A stretch of 64,000 bases of DNA from Biostraticola tofi (lineage in GTDB: Bacteria > Pseudomonadota > Gammaproteobacteria > Enterobacterales > Enterobacteriaceae): NCBI RefSeq assembly GCF_004343195.1, contig NZ_SMCR01000001.1, forward strand, positions 840,682 to 904,681, in the 5' to 3' direction. Position 1 is the stretch's first letter. The number at the start of each line of letters is the position of its first letter. Under the pieces are notes generated by a model. That model did no database searches, was not told where the DNA came from, and saw only the letters and a list, made by a program, of their open reading frames with translations. Shown one piece after another: positions 1 through 7,747 of this stretch. The translations under genes were made by a program, and so were the position numbers.

Positions 1-2
1 GG

Positions 3-146
3 GATGGATGTATGGGCCAGCTCGGCTATCCAGTTGAGTGCATCGAAACCCTTTCAGTGGACGAAACCGATAAAGTCGAAACTTACTATCAGGGCTGGCT
101 AGAAATCATCAACCGCAGATCAAAGCAGCCTCGGGCGACTTCATGA
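3..146 (+). CDS. Partial phage hypothetical protein (C-terminal end)
   Basis: An open frame runs in from the left edge of the window and stops at a TGA at 144-146. The visible 47 residues are hydrophilic and end in a basic tail; I recognise no domain. The next ORF starts inside its stop codon (ATGA overlap), which is the tight packing usual for phage early operons. The true start lies outside the window, so length and family cannot be judged. Confidence 0.5.
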   Translation, partial: DGCMGQLGYPVECIETLSVDETDKVETYYQGWLEIINRRSKQPRATS

Positions 147-277
147 AAAACCACCATCACGTCGATTACCAACCTGACGGCGCTGAATCACACAAGTCCA
201 ACGGCTATTTCGGCTGGCGTGATTACGCCTTTATTGCTTTCGTGCTGACAGTTTCAGGCTTCTGCCTGCTGGGGTGA
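143..277 (+). CDS. Small phage membrane protein, 44 aa
   Basis: A 44-residue ORF overlaps the preceding stop by ATGA, suggesting translational coupling. The N-terminal half is polar and histidine-rich (His at residues 4-6). The C-terminal half, about residues 28-43, is one hydrophobic segment ending in LLG, so a single-pass membrane protein is likely. I do not recognise a family. Position in a compact same-strand series is the main support that it is real. Confidence 0.45.
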   Translation: MKNHHHVDYQPDGAESHKSNGYFGWRDYAFIAFVLTVSGFCLLG

Positions 278-280
278 ATC

Positions 281-364
281 ATGATCACAAATTACGGCGC
301 ATGGAACTGCGTCATTATCCTCTGCCTTATGTTCTGGTTTTTCGTCATCTATGCGGCTCTGTGA
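281..364 (+). CDS. Very small phage membrane peptide, 27 aa
   Basis: A 27-residue ORF starts four bases after the previous stop. Residues 10-27 are almost entirely hydrophobic (V, I, L, C, F, W), enough for one transmembrane helix. No clear Shine-Dalgarno sequence is seen, so it would depend on coupling to the upstream ORF. Such micropeptides are common in phage early regions, but this could also be chance. Confidence 0.35.
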   Translation: MITNYGAWNCVIILCLMFWFFVIYAAL

Positions 365-436
365 GTAAGCCAAGGTGCACTTTAACTGAGTACGCCTGAC
401 CATATTCATTCACACACACATCAATCGGAGTATCTC

Positions 437-598
437 ATGCAAGAAGAACTTGCCGGGGCATCCTGCATGGGACGCCCCTTTGACGCTATCAAATTCATCC
501 AGCATCACCCCCTCAACCGCTTAACCAGCCAGTCATTCAAGCACAAAAGCTTATTGGCGAAGCTGGTCGAATTCCTCAAGCAAGCCGGGAGGCCGTAA
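437..598 (+). CDS. Small phage hypothetical protein, 53 aa
   Basis: A 53-residue ORF is preceded by a purine-rich ATCGGAG about seven bases upstream of its ATG. Its TAA overlaps the next gene's ATG (TAATG), so the two are probably co-translated. The protein is basic and rich in His, Lys and Gln, with no membrane segment; I recognise no domain. The 70 bases before it (365-436) hold nothing I can name. Confidence 0.5.
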   Translation: MQEELAGASCMGRPFDAIKFIQHHPLNRLTSQSFKHKSLLAKLVEFLKQAGRP

Positions 599-891
599 TG
601 GACACAAAAACAGAAAACGCTGTTATCAAAGCGGTGAAAAATTTCACTCCCGAGCAAATGGAAACCTGCGACAAGGACGCTGAGTGGGAGAACGGCAATT
701 GGACCAACGAGCGCCTAGCCAGGGCAATGGTAAAGCAACTCTCTTACTGCTCATCTGAGGCCTTACAGCTTGCTATGGAGCAGAGCGAGGCTTTTGAGTT
801 AGCTATGTATGACGTGGTAGCCGCAGCGGTTTGCAACCAGCATGCGCTCGACATGATCAACTATTCGGCAACGTTTGATGAGGTGGCCTGA
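598..891 (+). CDS. Phage hypothetical protein, 97 aa
   Basis: An acidic, soluble 97-residue protein, mostly helical in composition with Ala/Leu-rich stretches in its second half. I recognise no motif. It overlaps the preceding ORF by one base and the downstream recombinase gene by one base, so it is part of the same polycistronic unit. Its place just before bet suggests a recombination-operon accessory protein, but no function can be assigned. Confidence 0.6.
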   Translation: MDTKTENAVIKAVKNFTPEQMETCDKDAEWENGNWTNERLARAMVKQLSYCSSEALQLAMEQSEAFELAMYDVVAAAVCNQHALDMINYSATFDEVA

Positions 892-1721
892 TGGCTAACG
901 AAGTAATGAATGTGCCGCAGGGTGTAACCGCTCGCGGAATTGACGAATCAACCTGGAGCGCCCTTAAAAACTCAATCTATCCCGGCGCAAAGGATGAATC
1001 GGTGCTGATGGCGATTGACTACTGCAAGGCGCGCAGCCTGGACCCGCTGATGAAGCCTGTGCATCTGGTCCCGATGTACGTCAAAGACGCCAAGACAGGC
1101 AAGGGAGAGCAGCGTGATGTGGTTATGCCTGGTGTTGGGCTATATCGCATCCAGGCTGACCGCTCAGGGAATTACGCCGGCGCAAAGGAGGCGGAATTCG
1201 GGCCAGACGTGACACAGCGCCTGGGGGAAATCGACGTGACGTTCCCGCAGTGGTGCAAATACACGGTCTGCAAGATGATGCCCGGCGGCCTGGTTGTCGA
1301 ATACAGCGCAAAGGAATACTGGATCGAGAACTACGCCACGGCCGGCAGAGACACAACCGCACCTAACGCGATGTGGAAAAAGCGTCCATACGGCCAGATA
1401 GCGAAGTGTGCTGAGGCACAGGCATTACGCAAGGCTTGGCCGGAGATAGGCCAGCAGCCGACCGCTGAGGAAATGGAAGGCAAGACATTGGATGTCAGTG
1501 AGTACAGGGATGTTACCCCGAAAGACCACGCGATCGCCCATGCTCACCCGGAATACCCTGCCGATGAGTTTTCAGCAAACCTGCCTACCTGGAAAAAATA
1601 TATTGAGGCTGGAAAGAAAACCGCAGCAGCCGTGATCGCCACCGTAGGCAGCAAATACACCTTAAGCGAACAGCAAATTAAATCCATCAAAGATCTGGAG
1701 CCATCAAATGCAAGTAATTAA
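891..1721 (+). CDS. bet: Phage single-strand annealing protein, Bet/RecT superfamily
   Basis: This 276-aa protein matches the lambda Bet type of recombinase by its opening region and by the stretch with YCKARSLDPLMKPVHLVPMY followed by GVGLYRIQADRSG. Bet proteins bind single-stranded DNA and anneal complementary strands during phage recombination, working with a 5'-3' exonuclease partner. That partner is encoded directly downstream with a 14-bp overlap, the classic bet-exo arrangement. The C-terminal part (about residues 195-276) is less conserved and charged, as in the family. Assignment is by recognised motifs and gene pairing. Confidence 0.85.
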   Translation: MANEVMNVPQGVTARGIDESTWSALKNSIYPGAKDESVLMAIDYCKARSLDPLMKPVHLVPMYVKDAKTGKGEQRDVVMPGVGLYRIQADRSGNYAGAKEAEFGPDVTQRLGEIDVTFPQWCKYTVCKMMPGGLVVEYSAKEYWIENYATAGRDTTAPNAMWKKRPYGQIAKCAEAQALRKAWPEIGQQPTAEEMEGKTLDVSEYRDVTPKDHAIAHAHPEYPADEFSANLPTWKKYIEAGKKTAAAVIATVGSKYTLSEQQIKSIKDLEPSNASN

Positions 1722-3300
1722 CGTCCAGCAAGGCACCGACGAATGGTTGTCATTGAGAGCAAAGCATTTCACCGCCAGCGAAGCGCCGGTGATGATGGCG
1801 GCGTCCAGCAAGGCTACTCGCGATGAGCTTTTGCGAGTGAAGGCAACCGGATCTGATAAGAAAATCAGCGAGTGGGTGCAAAAATATCTTTTTGACAAGG
1901 GCCACGATTACGAAAACATGGCGCGTCCCATTGTAGAGGCGCTGATCGGTGAAGAGTTGTTCCCGGCCACAGCCATTGATGATGATGGTTATTTGCTGGC
2001 ATCGTTTGACGGCATGACGATGATGGAGGATACGCTGTTCGAGCACAAGATGTGGAATGGCACCCTACCCGATGCCGTGAGGGCCGGCGACCTGCCGGCG
2101 GAATACTACTGGCAGTTGGAGCAGCAGCTACTTGTCAGTGGCGCAGAACGGGTAATTTTCGTCGTCTCTGATGGAACAGAGAATAATTTCGAGCAGATGG
2201 AGTATCGTCCCGTTCCCGGGCGCGCAGAAGAACTTATAGCGGGTTGGCGGCAATTCGAGACGGATCTCAATAACTATACGGTTACCGCTGCAAAAGAAGT
2301 GCCGGTCGGAAAAGCCATCATGCGACTTCCAGCTCTAAAGGTGGAAATTGAAGGCGACGTTAAACAGTCCAATTTAGCGATTTACCAAAGCCAAGCGCTG
2401 GCTTTTATCCAGTCGATTAACACTGAGTTGACCACTGATCAAGATTTTGCCGACGCTGAAGAAACCGTGAAATTCTGTGAAAAGGCCGAAAGCGAACTTG
2501 ATCTGATAAAACAGCAAGCGCTGTCTCAAACAGAAAAAATCGACCTCCTGTTTCGCACGATCGACACGCTGCGCGAGGAAATGCGTAGCAAGCGCCTTAC
2601 GCTGACCAAGCTCGTAAAGACACGCAAGGATGAGATTCGCGGCGAAATCGTGATGAGAGCTAAAACGGATTTGGCTCAACACATTGCTGAACTCAATAAA
2701 CGCCTGGCTGTAGTATCCCTGCCTGTCATTCAAGCTGATTTTGTCACCGCTATCAAGGGAAAGAAAACGCTGACATCGCTACAGGGCGCGGCTAATGACG
2801 AACTCGCCAGGGCCAAAATCGAAGCGACCCGGCTATCTGAAAAATACGCCTCTAATCTGGAATTGTTTACCGATATCGAACCGGCGTATCAAAACCTGTT
2901 TGCTGATAAAGCCCAGCTTGTCGCCCATGATAAGGAGCATTTGCGACTTCTGATTGAGCAGCGTATCAGTAAGCAAAAAGAGGCTGAAGAGCAACAAAAG
3001 GAACGCGAACGCCAGCTTATCATCGCCCGAGAAAAGGAGGCCGAGGATGCCCGTTTATTGGCTTCGACTGTTACTCCAGCAGAACAATCCTACGCCCAGC
3101 AGGAACACGCACAAACGAGTCAAGGCGATACCGCAACAATTATCCGACCGACCGAGCGCGTCGTCAGTAAACCCACCTTATTGCAAGGCATCCAGGCTGA
3201 TATTGCGCGCGCCGGCATCACAATGAACCTCACTGACGTTGAGAAATTATCGACAGCGATCAAGGCCGGAAGGGTACGGGCGTTCTCTGCAAATTACTGA
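1708..3300 (+). CDS. YqaJ-type viral exonuclease with long C-terminal coiled-coil extension
   Basis: The N-terminal ~200 residues carry the lambda-exonuclease/YqaJ PD-(D/E)xK fold. Asp101 lies in LASFDGM, the E112-H-K114 motif follows, and there is a downstream YYWQLEQQLL segment. The enzyme would resect double-stranded ends 5'-3' so the adjacent Bet protein can load. At 530 aa it is much longer than lambda Exo (226 aa). Residues ~240-480 are charged and helix-rich, with a Glu/Lys/Gln coiled-coil stretch near 420-460. The start overlaps bet by 14 bp. The C-terminal extension is of unknown role and may be a structural or partner-binding domain. Confidence 0.8.
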   Translation: MQVINVQQGTDEWLSLRAKHFTASEAPVMMAASSKATRDELLRVKATGSDKKISEWVQKYLFDKGHDYENMARPIVEALIGEELFPATAIDDDGYLLASFDGMTMMEDTLFEHKMWNGTLPDAVRAGDLPAEYYWQLEQQLLVSGAERVIFVVSDGTENNFEQMEYRPVPGRAEELIAGWRQFETDLNNYTVTAAKEVPVGKAIMRLPALKVEIEGDVKQSNLAIYQSQALAFIQSINTELTTDQDFADAEETVKFCEKAESELDLIKQQALSQTEKIDLLFRTIDTLREEMRSKRLTLTKLVKTRKDEIRGEIVMRAKTDLAQHIAELNKRLAVVSLPVIQADFVTAIKGKKTLTSLQGAANDELARAKIEATRLSEKYASNLELFTDIEPAYQNLFADKAQLVAHDKEHLRLLIEQRISKQKEAEEQQKERERQLIIAREKEAEDARLLASTVTPAEQSYAQQEHAQTSQGDTATIIRPTERVVSKPTLLQGIQADIARAGITMNLTDVEKLSTAIKAGRVRAFSANY

Positions 3301-3342
3301 GCAGGAATAACAACGCGCCGGTGAGCCGGCTGGAGAATAACG

Positions 3343-3621
3343 ATGGGTGACGTTGGCGATGATTACCGCGCGTGGGATGCGATGAAAAAGGAAGAAAGGC
3401 AGAAAAGGAAGTCTGCAAATATGGAGATAATTAACGCTTGCGCCCTGCCACATAAAATCGATGCCAGCGGAACGGTGTTATTAAAGACAGAACAAGGGAC
3501 TGTCTGCTTTTATCCCACAACAAACACAATTATGCATAAGCAGAAAATAATGCATGGCGGCGCTAAGCGGGCCGTTGCTTATGTGCAAAATATTAGCGAG
3601 GGGAACGATGAGCAAAATTAA
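3343..3621 (+). CDS. Phage hypothetical protein, 92 aa
   Basis: A 92-residue protein with a highly charged start (KKEERQKRKS) followed by a compact region with several hydrophobic strands, which resembles a small beta-rich domain. ATG is preceded by GGAGAATAACG. Its 3' end overlaps the next gene by 14 bp. No family recognised. The context is a series of small phage genes between the recombination module and the ParB/methylase module. Confidence 0.5.
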   Translation: MGDVGDDYRAWDAMKKEERQKRKSANMEIINACALPHKIDASGTVLLKTEQGTVCFYPTTNTIMHKQKIMHGGAKRAVAYVQNISEGNDEQN

Positions 3622-4126
3622 ACGCTGGAATGCTGTAGGGCTACAAGGGCCGGTGATTAATGGCGGATATGTCGCGTATGAATATTACGCAGCGCTCAAG
3701 GATGATTGCGCACGACTGGCGGCGGAGAGTGCAGCATATGAATCATTTTTCGATTCTATGATTGAGGTCGCATGGGATGGCGACAGTATCGATGGTGGCG
3801 ATATAGAGCAGATAGCTTTATCTTGCGGGCTTATCCATGAGGAAAGTTATTCGGAAGAAAAGCATGGAGAACTTAACGAGCACGGAACGCTCTCTGATGT
3901 CGATGTTATTTACGTCAAGACAAAGCAGCCCGCCACCGACGCCTATTTTGCCGAGATTCGCGCCGTGGCGGTGGAGGATGCGGCAGATGAATTGGAAACA
4001 AAAATAAAACAAGACGGTAATTCAATAGTTAGAGCAACGGTTGAAACAGTTGTTCAATATTTGCGCCTAATTTTATCCAAAGATATCCGCGCCGCAGCCA
4101 AGGGTGAAGGGGTGAGCCATGAGTGA
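3608..4126 (+). CDS. Phage hypothetical protein, 172 aa
   Basis: I place the start at the ATG at 3608 because GAGGGG sits six to seven bases upstream; the frame stays open further upstream without a comparable ribosome site. The protein opens with a short basic stretch, then is acidic and helical, containing an Asp/Glu-rich middle and a C-terminal amphipathic region (ETVVQYLRLILSKDIRAAAK). No domain recognised. Its stop overlaps the next start by eight bases. Confidence 0.55.
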   Translation: MSKIKRWNAVGLQGPVINGGYVAYEYYAALKDDCARLAAESAAYESFFDSMIEVAWDGDSIDGGDIEQIALSCGLIHEESYSEEKHGELNEHGTLSDVDVIYVKTKQPATDAYFAEIRAVAVEDAADELETKIKQDGNSIVRATVETVVQYLRLILSKDIRAAAKGEGVSHE

Positions 4127-4424
4127 ATTTAAAGGAACGCCGGGGCCTTGGGAAAATGTAGGTGGCTGGGTTGACTCAAAAGGTAAAGACTCGAAGATAA
4201 TTTGCGCAATTGCTAGCGTAAGCACCCAGGAAGAGGGAATACAAGAGGCCAACGCCCGCCTTATCGCCGCCGCACCTGAGCTGCTGGAGGCTTTGCAAGA
4301 TATGGTTGCAATAGTTAAGAAAAATAGCTACCCGTGTCCGGATAAACCAAATTCAACTTGGGGCCGCATGGAAGCCGCTAAAGCGGTGATTAACAAAGCG
4401 CTAGGGGAGAAAGGCGATGAATAA
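4119..4424 (+). CDS. Conserved phage hypothetical protein, 101 aa
   Basis: The protein carries a GTPGPW opening and the segment ANARLIAAAPELLEAL, a signature I know from many enterobacterial lambdoid prophage hypotheticals of unknown function. The rest is soluble and mixed in charge. Overlaps with both neighbours (8 bp each) place it in the same transcript. No biochemical role is known to me for this family. Confidence 0.65.
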   Translation: MSEFKGTPGPWENVGGWVDSKGKDSKIICAIASVSTQEEGIQEANARLIAAAPELLEALQDMVAIVKKNSYPCPDKPNSTWGRMEAAKAVINKALGEKGDE

Positions 4425-5196
4425 ATTATTAACGCAGGACGAAATAAGTTATGCCGTTGGTAACATAACCATGGCTACCGACGACGACGGCGCATTAAAT
4501 TCATTAATAGATTTAGCGCACCACATCGACGCACTGGCTTCTGAATTAAAATCCACGGAATCACGACTACACGAAGTTGCGACGGCCTGCGCTAATGCTG
4601 AGGGGAAATTAAAGTCTCTATTTGAGCGGGTATCTGGTGAAACCGTAGGCAGCTACCCAGAACATTACATCGAGTGGCTTGGAGATATGATTGAGGGTGA
4701 GCTGGATGCATCTGAGGGTGCATTACATAAAGCCCAGCAAGAACTAAAGCGGCGCGATGAGCTGGCGGGTGAGCCAGTGGCGTATTTTGCAGCAGCTCCT
4801 GACTATGGCTGGGACATATTCAAAAATAAAGAAGATGCCATTGCAACCTGTCAGGCAGAAATTGATGCATATCGAGACTGTCGTGACGACGGTTGGGATG
4901 ACGACGTGCGGCGTGTTTGTTGGGGCATTGTCCTTCAAAAGGCAGAAGGCTTTGACCAGCGAGGCATTCACGCCAGCAATAGCAACCACACTTACCAGAC
5001 CTGCGATTACCGGCTGGAGCCAACTACCTACGCAGCACCGCCGTCGCCAGCCGTGCCGGATGATCTGCGCATAAGGAAAGCTATCGCTCGCTGTTTTGAT
5101 TGCGGTGCTCAAACAGGGCAGTTTGTTAATAGCAAGACTGAAGCCAAATTACGCATGGCGGCGCGCGCCTGGAATGACCGGAAGGAGCAGAAATGA
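4417..5196 (+). CDS. Phage hypothetical protein with Lar-like zinc-binding C-terminus
   Basis: At 259 aa this looks like a mosaic. Residues 1-110 are helical, with a likely coiled coil. The middle contains the GEPVAYFAAAPDYGW type block common in Ea22-like phage proteins. The last ~40 residues contain CFDCG and end in AARAWNDR, which resembles the Lar restriction-alleviation fold (CxxC plus a terminal W-N-R). Lar proteins modulate host type I restriction. Here only one CxxC is evident, so zinc binding and activity are uncertain. The mosaic structure is an inference from composition. Confidence 0.5.
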   Translation: MNKLLTQDEISYAVGNITMATDDDGALNSLIDLAHHIDALASELKSTESRLHEVATACANAEGKLKSLFERVSGETVGSYPEHYIEWLGDMIEGELDASEGALHKAQQELKRRDELAGEPVAYFAAAPDYGWDIFKNKEDAIATCQAEIDAYRDCRDDGWDDDVRRVCWGIVLQKAEGFDQRGIHASNSNHTYQTCDYRLEPTTYAAPPSPAVPDDLRIRKAIARCFDCGAQTGQFVNSKTEAKLRMAARAWNDRKEQK

Positions 5197-5810
5197 TGGA
5201 TAACCACACCGCAGAAGAGCGTCAGGCGCTGATAGTTCGCCTTGAAACAATCGCATCATGGCGAAAAAAATATGGCGAGAACGTTAACGTTATGCTGCCC
5301 GCCGAAGAGGCAGAGAAGATTGCAAATATAGCCCTTGCGTCGCTGACGGCTGAGCCAGACTATCAACTATTAAGCCCCGATGGTGATTGGCTTAGTGTTG
5401 ATGCTGAGATTTGGCATAAAGGGAAATCAAAATTAAAGCATCAAGTTGTTTATCCCTTCCCGCCCGTAGCAAGCGCGGTGCCGGATGAACTTATCCCTGT
5501 CCCTGATGAATTTCTTGATGCAGATCAGAACGAGAAGGGACTATTCGAGCTGAGCGAAGATTGCATGTGTAGGCTGGCTGTGGCGCTGGCTCAGCAAAGC
5601 AAGGGAAGAGTTATTCCGCCCGCAGAAATCCGGGTGCCGGATGGGTGGAAATTGGTTCCAGCCGAACCGACTGATGAAATGATAGCAGCAGCGATGGATT
5701 GCGATGATGTTTCGTTCGATAAGGATGACGATTCGTTATTCTATGTTCATCACAACTCTATTTATACAGCCATGCTCGCCGCCGCACCGTCACCCATTGC
5801 TAGCGAATAA
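5193..5810 (+). CDS. Ea22-like phage hypothetical protein, 205 aa
   Basis: A soluble acidic protein whose second half contains VPDGWKLVPAEPTDEMIAAA followed by a run ending in TAMLAAAPSP. This tail is recurrent in enterobacterial phage hypotheticals that are assembled from exchangeable modules. There are two adjacent in-frame ATGs (5193 and 5196); either could serve. It ends the first operon: its TAA is followed directly by the LexA-box promoter of the next gene. Confidence 0.55.
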   Translation: MMDNHTAEERQALIVRLETIASWRKKYGENVNVMLPAEEAEKIANIALASLTAEPDYQLLSPDGDWLSVDAEIWHKGKSKLKHQVVYPFPPVASAVPDELIPVPDEFLDADQNEKGLFELSEDCMCRLAVALAQQSKGRVIPPAEIRVPDGWKLVPAEPTDEMIAAAMDCDDVSFDKDDDSLFYVHHNSIYTAMLAAAPSPIASE

Positions 5811-5830
5811 CACTGTTCATTCATACAGTA
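5811..5830 (+). promoter_or_regulatory. LexA (SOS) operator
   Basis: The 20-bp site has the LexA form CTG-N10-CAG with extended arms ACTGT and ACAGT, the ideal half-sites. It begins one base after the stop codon of the upstream gene and overlaps the -35 region of the promoter below. In prophages such sites put single genes under host SOS control. Only the flank and A/T alternation of the spacer deviate from consensus. Confidence 0.8.
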
Positions 5831-5843
5831 AAATGGTTATACT
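5816..5843 (+). promoter_or_regulatory. SOS promoter for the 76-aa gene
   Basis: A -10 hexamer TATACT at 5838-5843 lies 16 bases downstream of a weak -35 (TTCATT, 5816-5821) that is inside the LexA operator. The transcript would start near 5850, giving a leader of about 13 bases that includes the GGAGG ribosome site at 5851-5855. Confidence 0.65.
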
Positions 5844-5862
5844 CCCCGCAGGAGGAAACCAC

Positions 5863-6093
5863 ATGCCAAGACGTTCTGACATACCAGTTGCATTCGATGC
5901 AGCGATGAAAAGAGACGCAGCTGGCCGCTATACGGTTACTGTTCGCGACTTCATCCATCAGCTTACTGCTGTGAATCATCACTTTTCGCCCAGCCAAGCC
6001 AACGCCTGGATTCGCCAATATAAAATCAGTTGGCGACTGTATGAAGAGGGCGAGCACGGTTTCAATATTTACAGTCGATACAACCCGAATTAA
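5863..6093 (+). CDS. SOS-controlled phage protein, 76 aa
   Basis: The ATG at 5863 is preceded by GGAGG with an ideal seven-base gap; the open frame extends further left but without a ribosome site and across the promoter. The 76-residue protein is small and basic at its N-terminus (MPRRSD), with a central FIHQLTAVNHHF segment and aromatic C-terminus (WRLYEEG). I do not recognise the family; a DNA-binding or antirepressor-like role is possible given SOS control but unproven. It is flanked by its own LexA-controlled promoter and its own terminator, so it is transcribed alone. Confidence 0.7.
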   Translation: MPRRSDIPVAFDAAMKRDAAGRYTVTVRDFIHQLTAVNHHFSPSQANAWIRQYKISWRLYEEGEHGFNIYSRYNPN

Positions 6094-6113
6094 CCCGACC
6101 CCAAATCTAGATA

Positions 6114-6140
6114 GCCTGGCCTCCGCGCCGGGCTTTTTTA
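6114..6140 (+). terminator. Rho-independent terminator of the SOS cassette
   Basis: Six-base stem GCCTGG/CCGGGC (one G-T pair) with an eight-base loop, followed directly by six T residues. It closes the SOS gene. An alternative stem (CCGGGC at 6128-6133 with GCCCGG at 6142-6147) is also possible, bringing the T run into the loop. Confidence 0.75.
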
Positions 6141-6157
6141 CGCCCGGAGATAAGCCT

Positions 6158-6367
6158 ATGTGTGCCGACGAATCAGACAATGCAACAGCACTGGAGCAGC
6201 ATTACCTCGATGTTGCGTTGCAGAACCGCCCTCGCCCGTCCATGCCATTCACTGGAAAGTGTCACTACTGCGATGAGCAGATTGATGCTGGCCACTTTTG
6301 CGATGCTTTTTGCAAGACTGACTACGAGCGCCATCTGCGGGCGCAACAGCATGGGAGAGCTAAATAA
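6158..6367 (+). CDS. Phage zinc-ribbon protein, 69 aa
   Basis: The start at 6158 follows the terminator and a GGAG sequence; the longer open frame would read through the terminator. The 69-aa protein has an acidic start (CADESDNATALEQ) and a C-terminal CHYCDEQI...HFCDAFC arrangement, two CxxC-like pairs that should bind one zinc ion. This layout is common in enterobacterial prophage genes annotated only as zinc ribbons of the DUF2116 or DksA/TraR-like kind. No function is known to me. Confidence 0.7.
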   Translation: MCADESDNATALEQHYLDVALQNRPRPSMPFTGKCHYCDEQIDAGHFCDAFCKTDYERHLRAQQHGRAK

Positions 6368-6368
6368 C

Positions 6369-7160
6369 ATGGCCGTAAATTCGTTCAAGAAGATGCGAAC
6401 TGAGAGCGTAATAAAACGCACCGATTCAGGCATGCAGATTCGCCTGTCTGACATCCACGTTAAGCCTGGCTTCAATAAGCGTGACGATGACGAACGGACG
6501 CGCCAGGCAGATGATGAGTTGTTCACTTTCCTGATGGCTGGCGGTATCGTGCCGGCACTGGAAGTACAGGCGCGGGACGAAGGCGGCGTATGGGTGATTG
6601 AAGGACACCGGCGTCAGCGCGTTTATCTCCGCTGCGTTGAGGCTGGCAAGCCCATCGAGTGGATATCTATCACTCCCTTCACAGGCAACGATGTTGAACG
6701 TCTGGCCCGTATCATGACCAGCAACAATCAGCTCCCACTCACTCAGCTTGAGCAAGCGGCAGTCGTGAAAGAGCTGGCAGCATTCAATCTCACCCCAGAC
6801 GAGATAGCCAAAATCATCAACAAAAGCCGCGCCACGGTCGATAAGCTGCTCATTCTCTCCCGCTCTAACCATGACGTTCAGATGCTAGTTAAAGAAGGCA
6901 GCGTTGCGGTTGATGTGGCCGTTGACCGGGTGCGCAAGGAAGGCGAGAGCGCGGGGGAATCACTGGCCGTCGATGTCGAGAAGGCCAAGGCCGCAGGTAA
7001 GACGAAAGTCACTAAGTCCATCGCGCAGCCGCAGTTTAGCGCCAAGCTGGCCCGCCGGCTGGTAGAGCTACTTTATGACGCACCGGCAGAACTGTTTGCG
7101 GGCGTTAATGGCAGTGAAGAAATCCAGTCCATTCTTCAGGCTTACCGGGAGGGGAGATGA
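6369..7160 (+). CDS. ParB-like nuclease-domain protein of prophage
   Basis: 263 aa from the ATG at 6369, one base after the previous stop. Residues ~20-120 form a ParB/Sulfiredoxin-type N-terminal domain, including VIEGHRRQRVYLRC (the GHRR box that binds nucleotide in ParB proteins). A helix-turn-helix region follows (LTPDEIAKIINKSRATVDKLL), then a basic C-terminus. True ParB partners with ParA, and no parA is present here, so it is more likely a phage DNA-binding regulator or nuclease. It overlaps the methylase gene by four bases. Confidence 0.75.
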   Translation: MAVNSFKKMRTESVIKRTDSGMQIRLSDIHVKPGFNKRDDDERTRQADDELFTFLMAGGIVPALEVQARDEGGVWVIEGHRRQRVYLRCVEAGKPIEWISITPFTGNDVERLARIMTSNNQLPLTQLEQAAVVKELAAFNLTPDEIAKIINKSRATVDKLLILSRSNHDVQMLVKEGSVAVDVAVDRVRKEGESAGESLAVDVEKAKAAGKTKVTKSIAQPQFSAKLARRLVELLYDAPAELFAGVNGSEEIQSILQAYREGR

Positions 7161-7747
7161 CATATCGCCTAATTTACGCCGATCCTCCCTGGACATACCG
7201 CGACAAGGCCGTAGACGGTAATCGTGGTGTCGCTTTCAAATACCCAGTAATGACCGTGCCTGATATTTGCCGGCTTCCAGTCTGGGAACTGGCTGATCCG
7301 TCAGCCTGTCTGCTGGCTATGTGGTGGGTGCCCACTCAGCCGCTTGAAGCATTGGAAGTGGTTAAGGCGTGGGGGTTCAGGCTGATGACTATGAAAGGTC
7401 TGACATGGATGAAGACCAACAAGAACAAAGGCAATCCAGCCATAGGAATGGGCCACATGACGCGGGCCAATTCTGAGGATTGTTTGTTCGCGGTACGTGG
7501 CAAGTTGCCGGCGCGCATGGATGCGTCAATCTGCCAGTACTTCACCGCGCCACGCATGGAGCACAGCGCAAAGCCACCGGTTGTGAGAGAAATGCTGGAG
7601 CGGCTACTCGGTGATGTTCCCCGAGTTGAGCTATTCGCTCGTCAGCAAATCCCTGGTTGGGACAGTTGGGGCAATGAGCTGAAGAATAGCGTCGAACTTG
7701 TTCCGGGAAGGATGGAGATTAACGGAGAACAGGAGCATGTCACCTGA
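7157..7747 (+). CDS. MT-A70 family adenine N6-methyltransferase
   Basis: The N-terminus reads LIYADPPW, the DPPW catalytic motif IV of N6-adenine methylases, at residues 6-12. Downstream blocks (WWVPTQPLEALEVV, then GLTWMKTNKN and GMGHMTRANSEDCLFAVRG) match the MT-A70/Dam-like phage methylases. The 196-aa size is normal for orphan phage enzymes without a target-recognition domain. It likely methylates phage DNA to escape host restriction; no cognate nuclease is nearby. ATGA-type overlap with the ParB-like gene indicates coupled translation. Confidence 0.85.
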   Translation: MTYRLIYADPPWTYRDKAVDGNRGVAFKYPVMTVPDICRLPVWELADPSACLLAMWWVPTQPLEALEVVKAWGFRLMTMKGLTWMKTNKNKGNPAIGMGHMTRANSEDCLFAVRGKLPARMDASICQYFTAPRMEHSAKPPVVREMLERLLGDVPRVELFARQQIPGWDSWGNELKNSVELVPGRMEINGEQEHVT

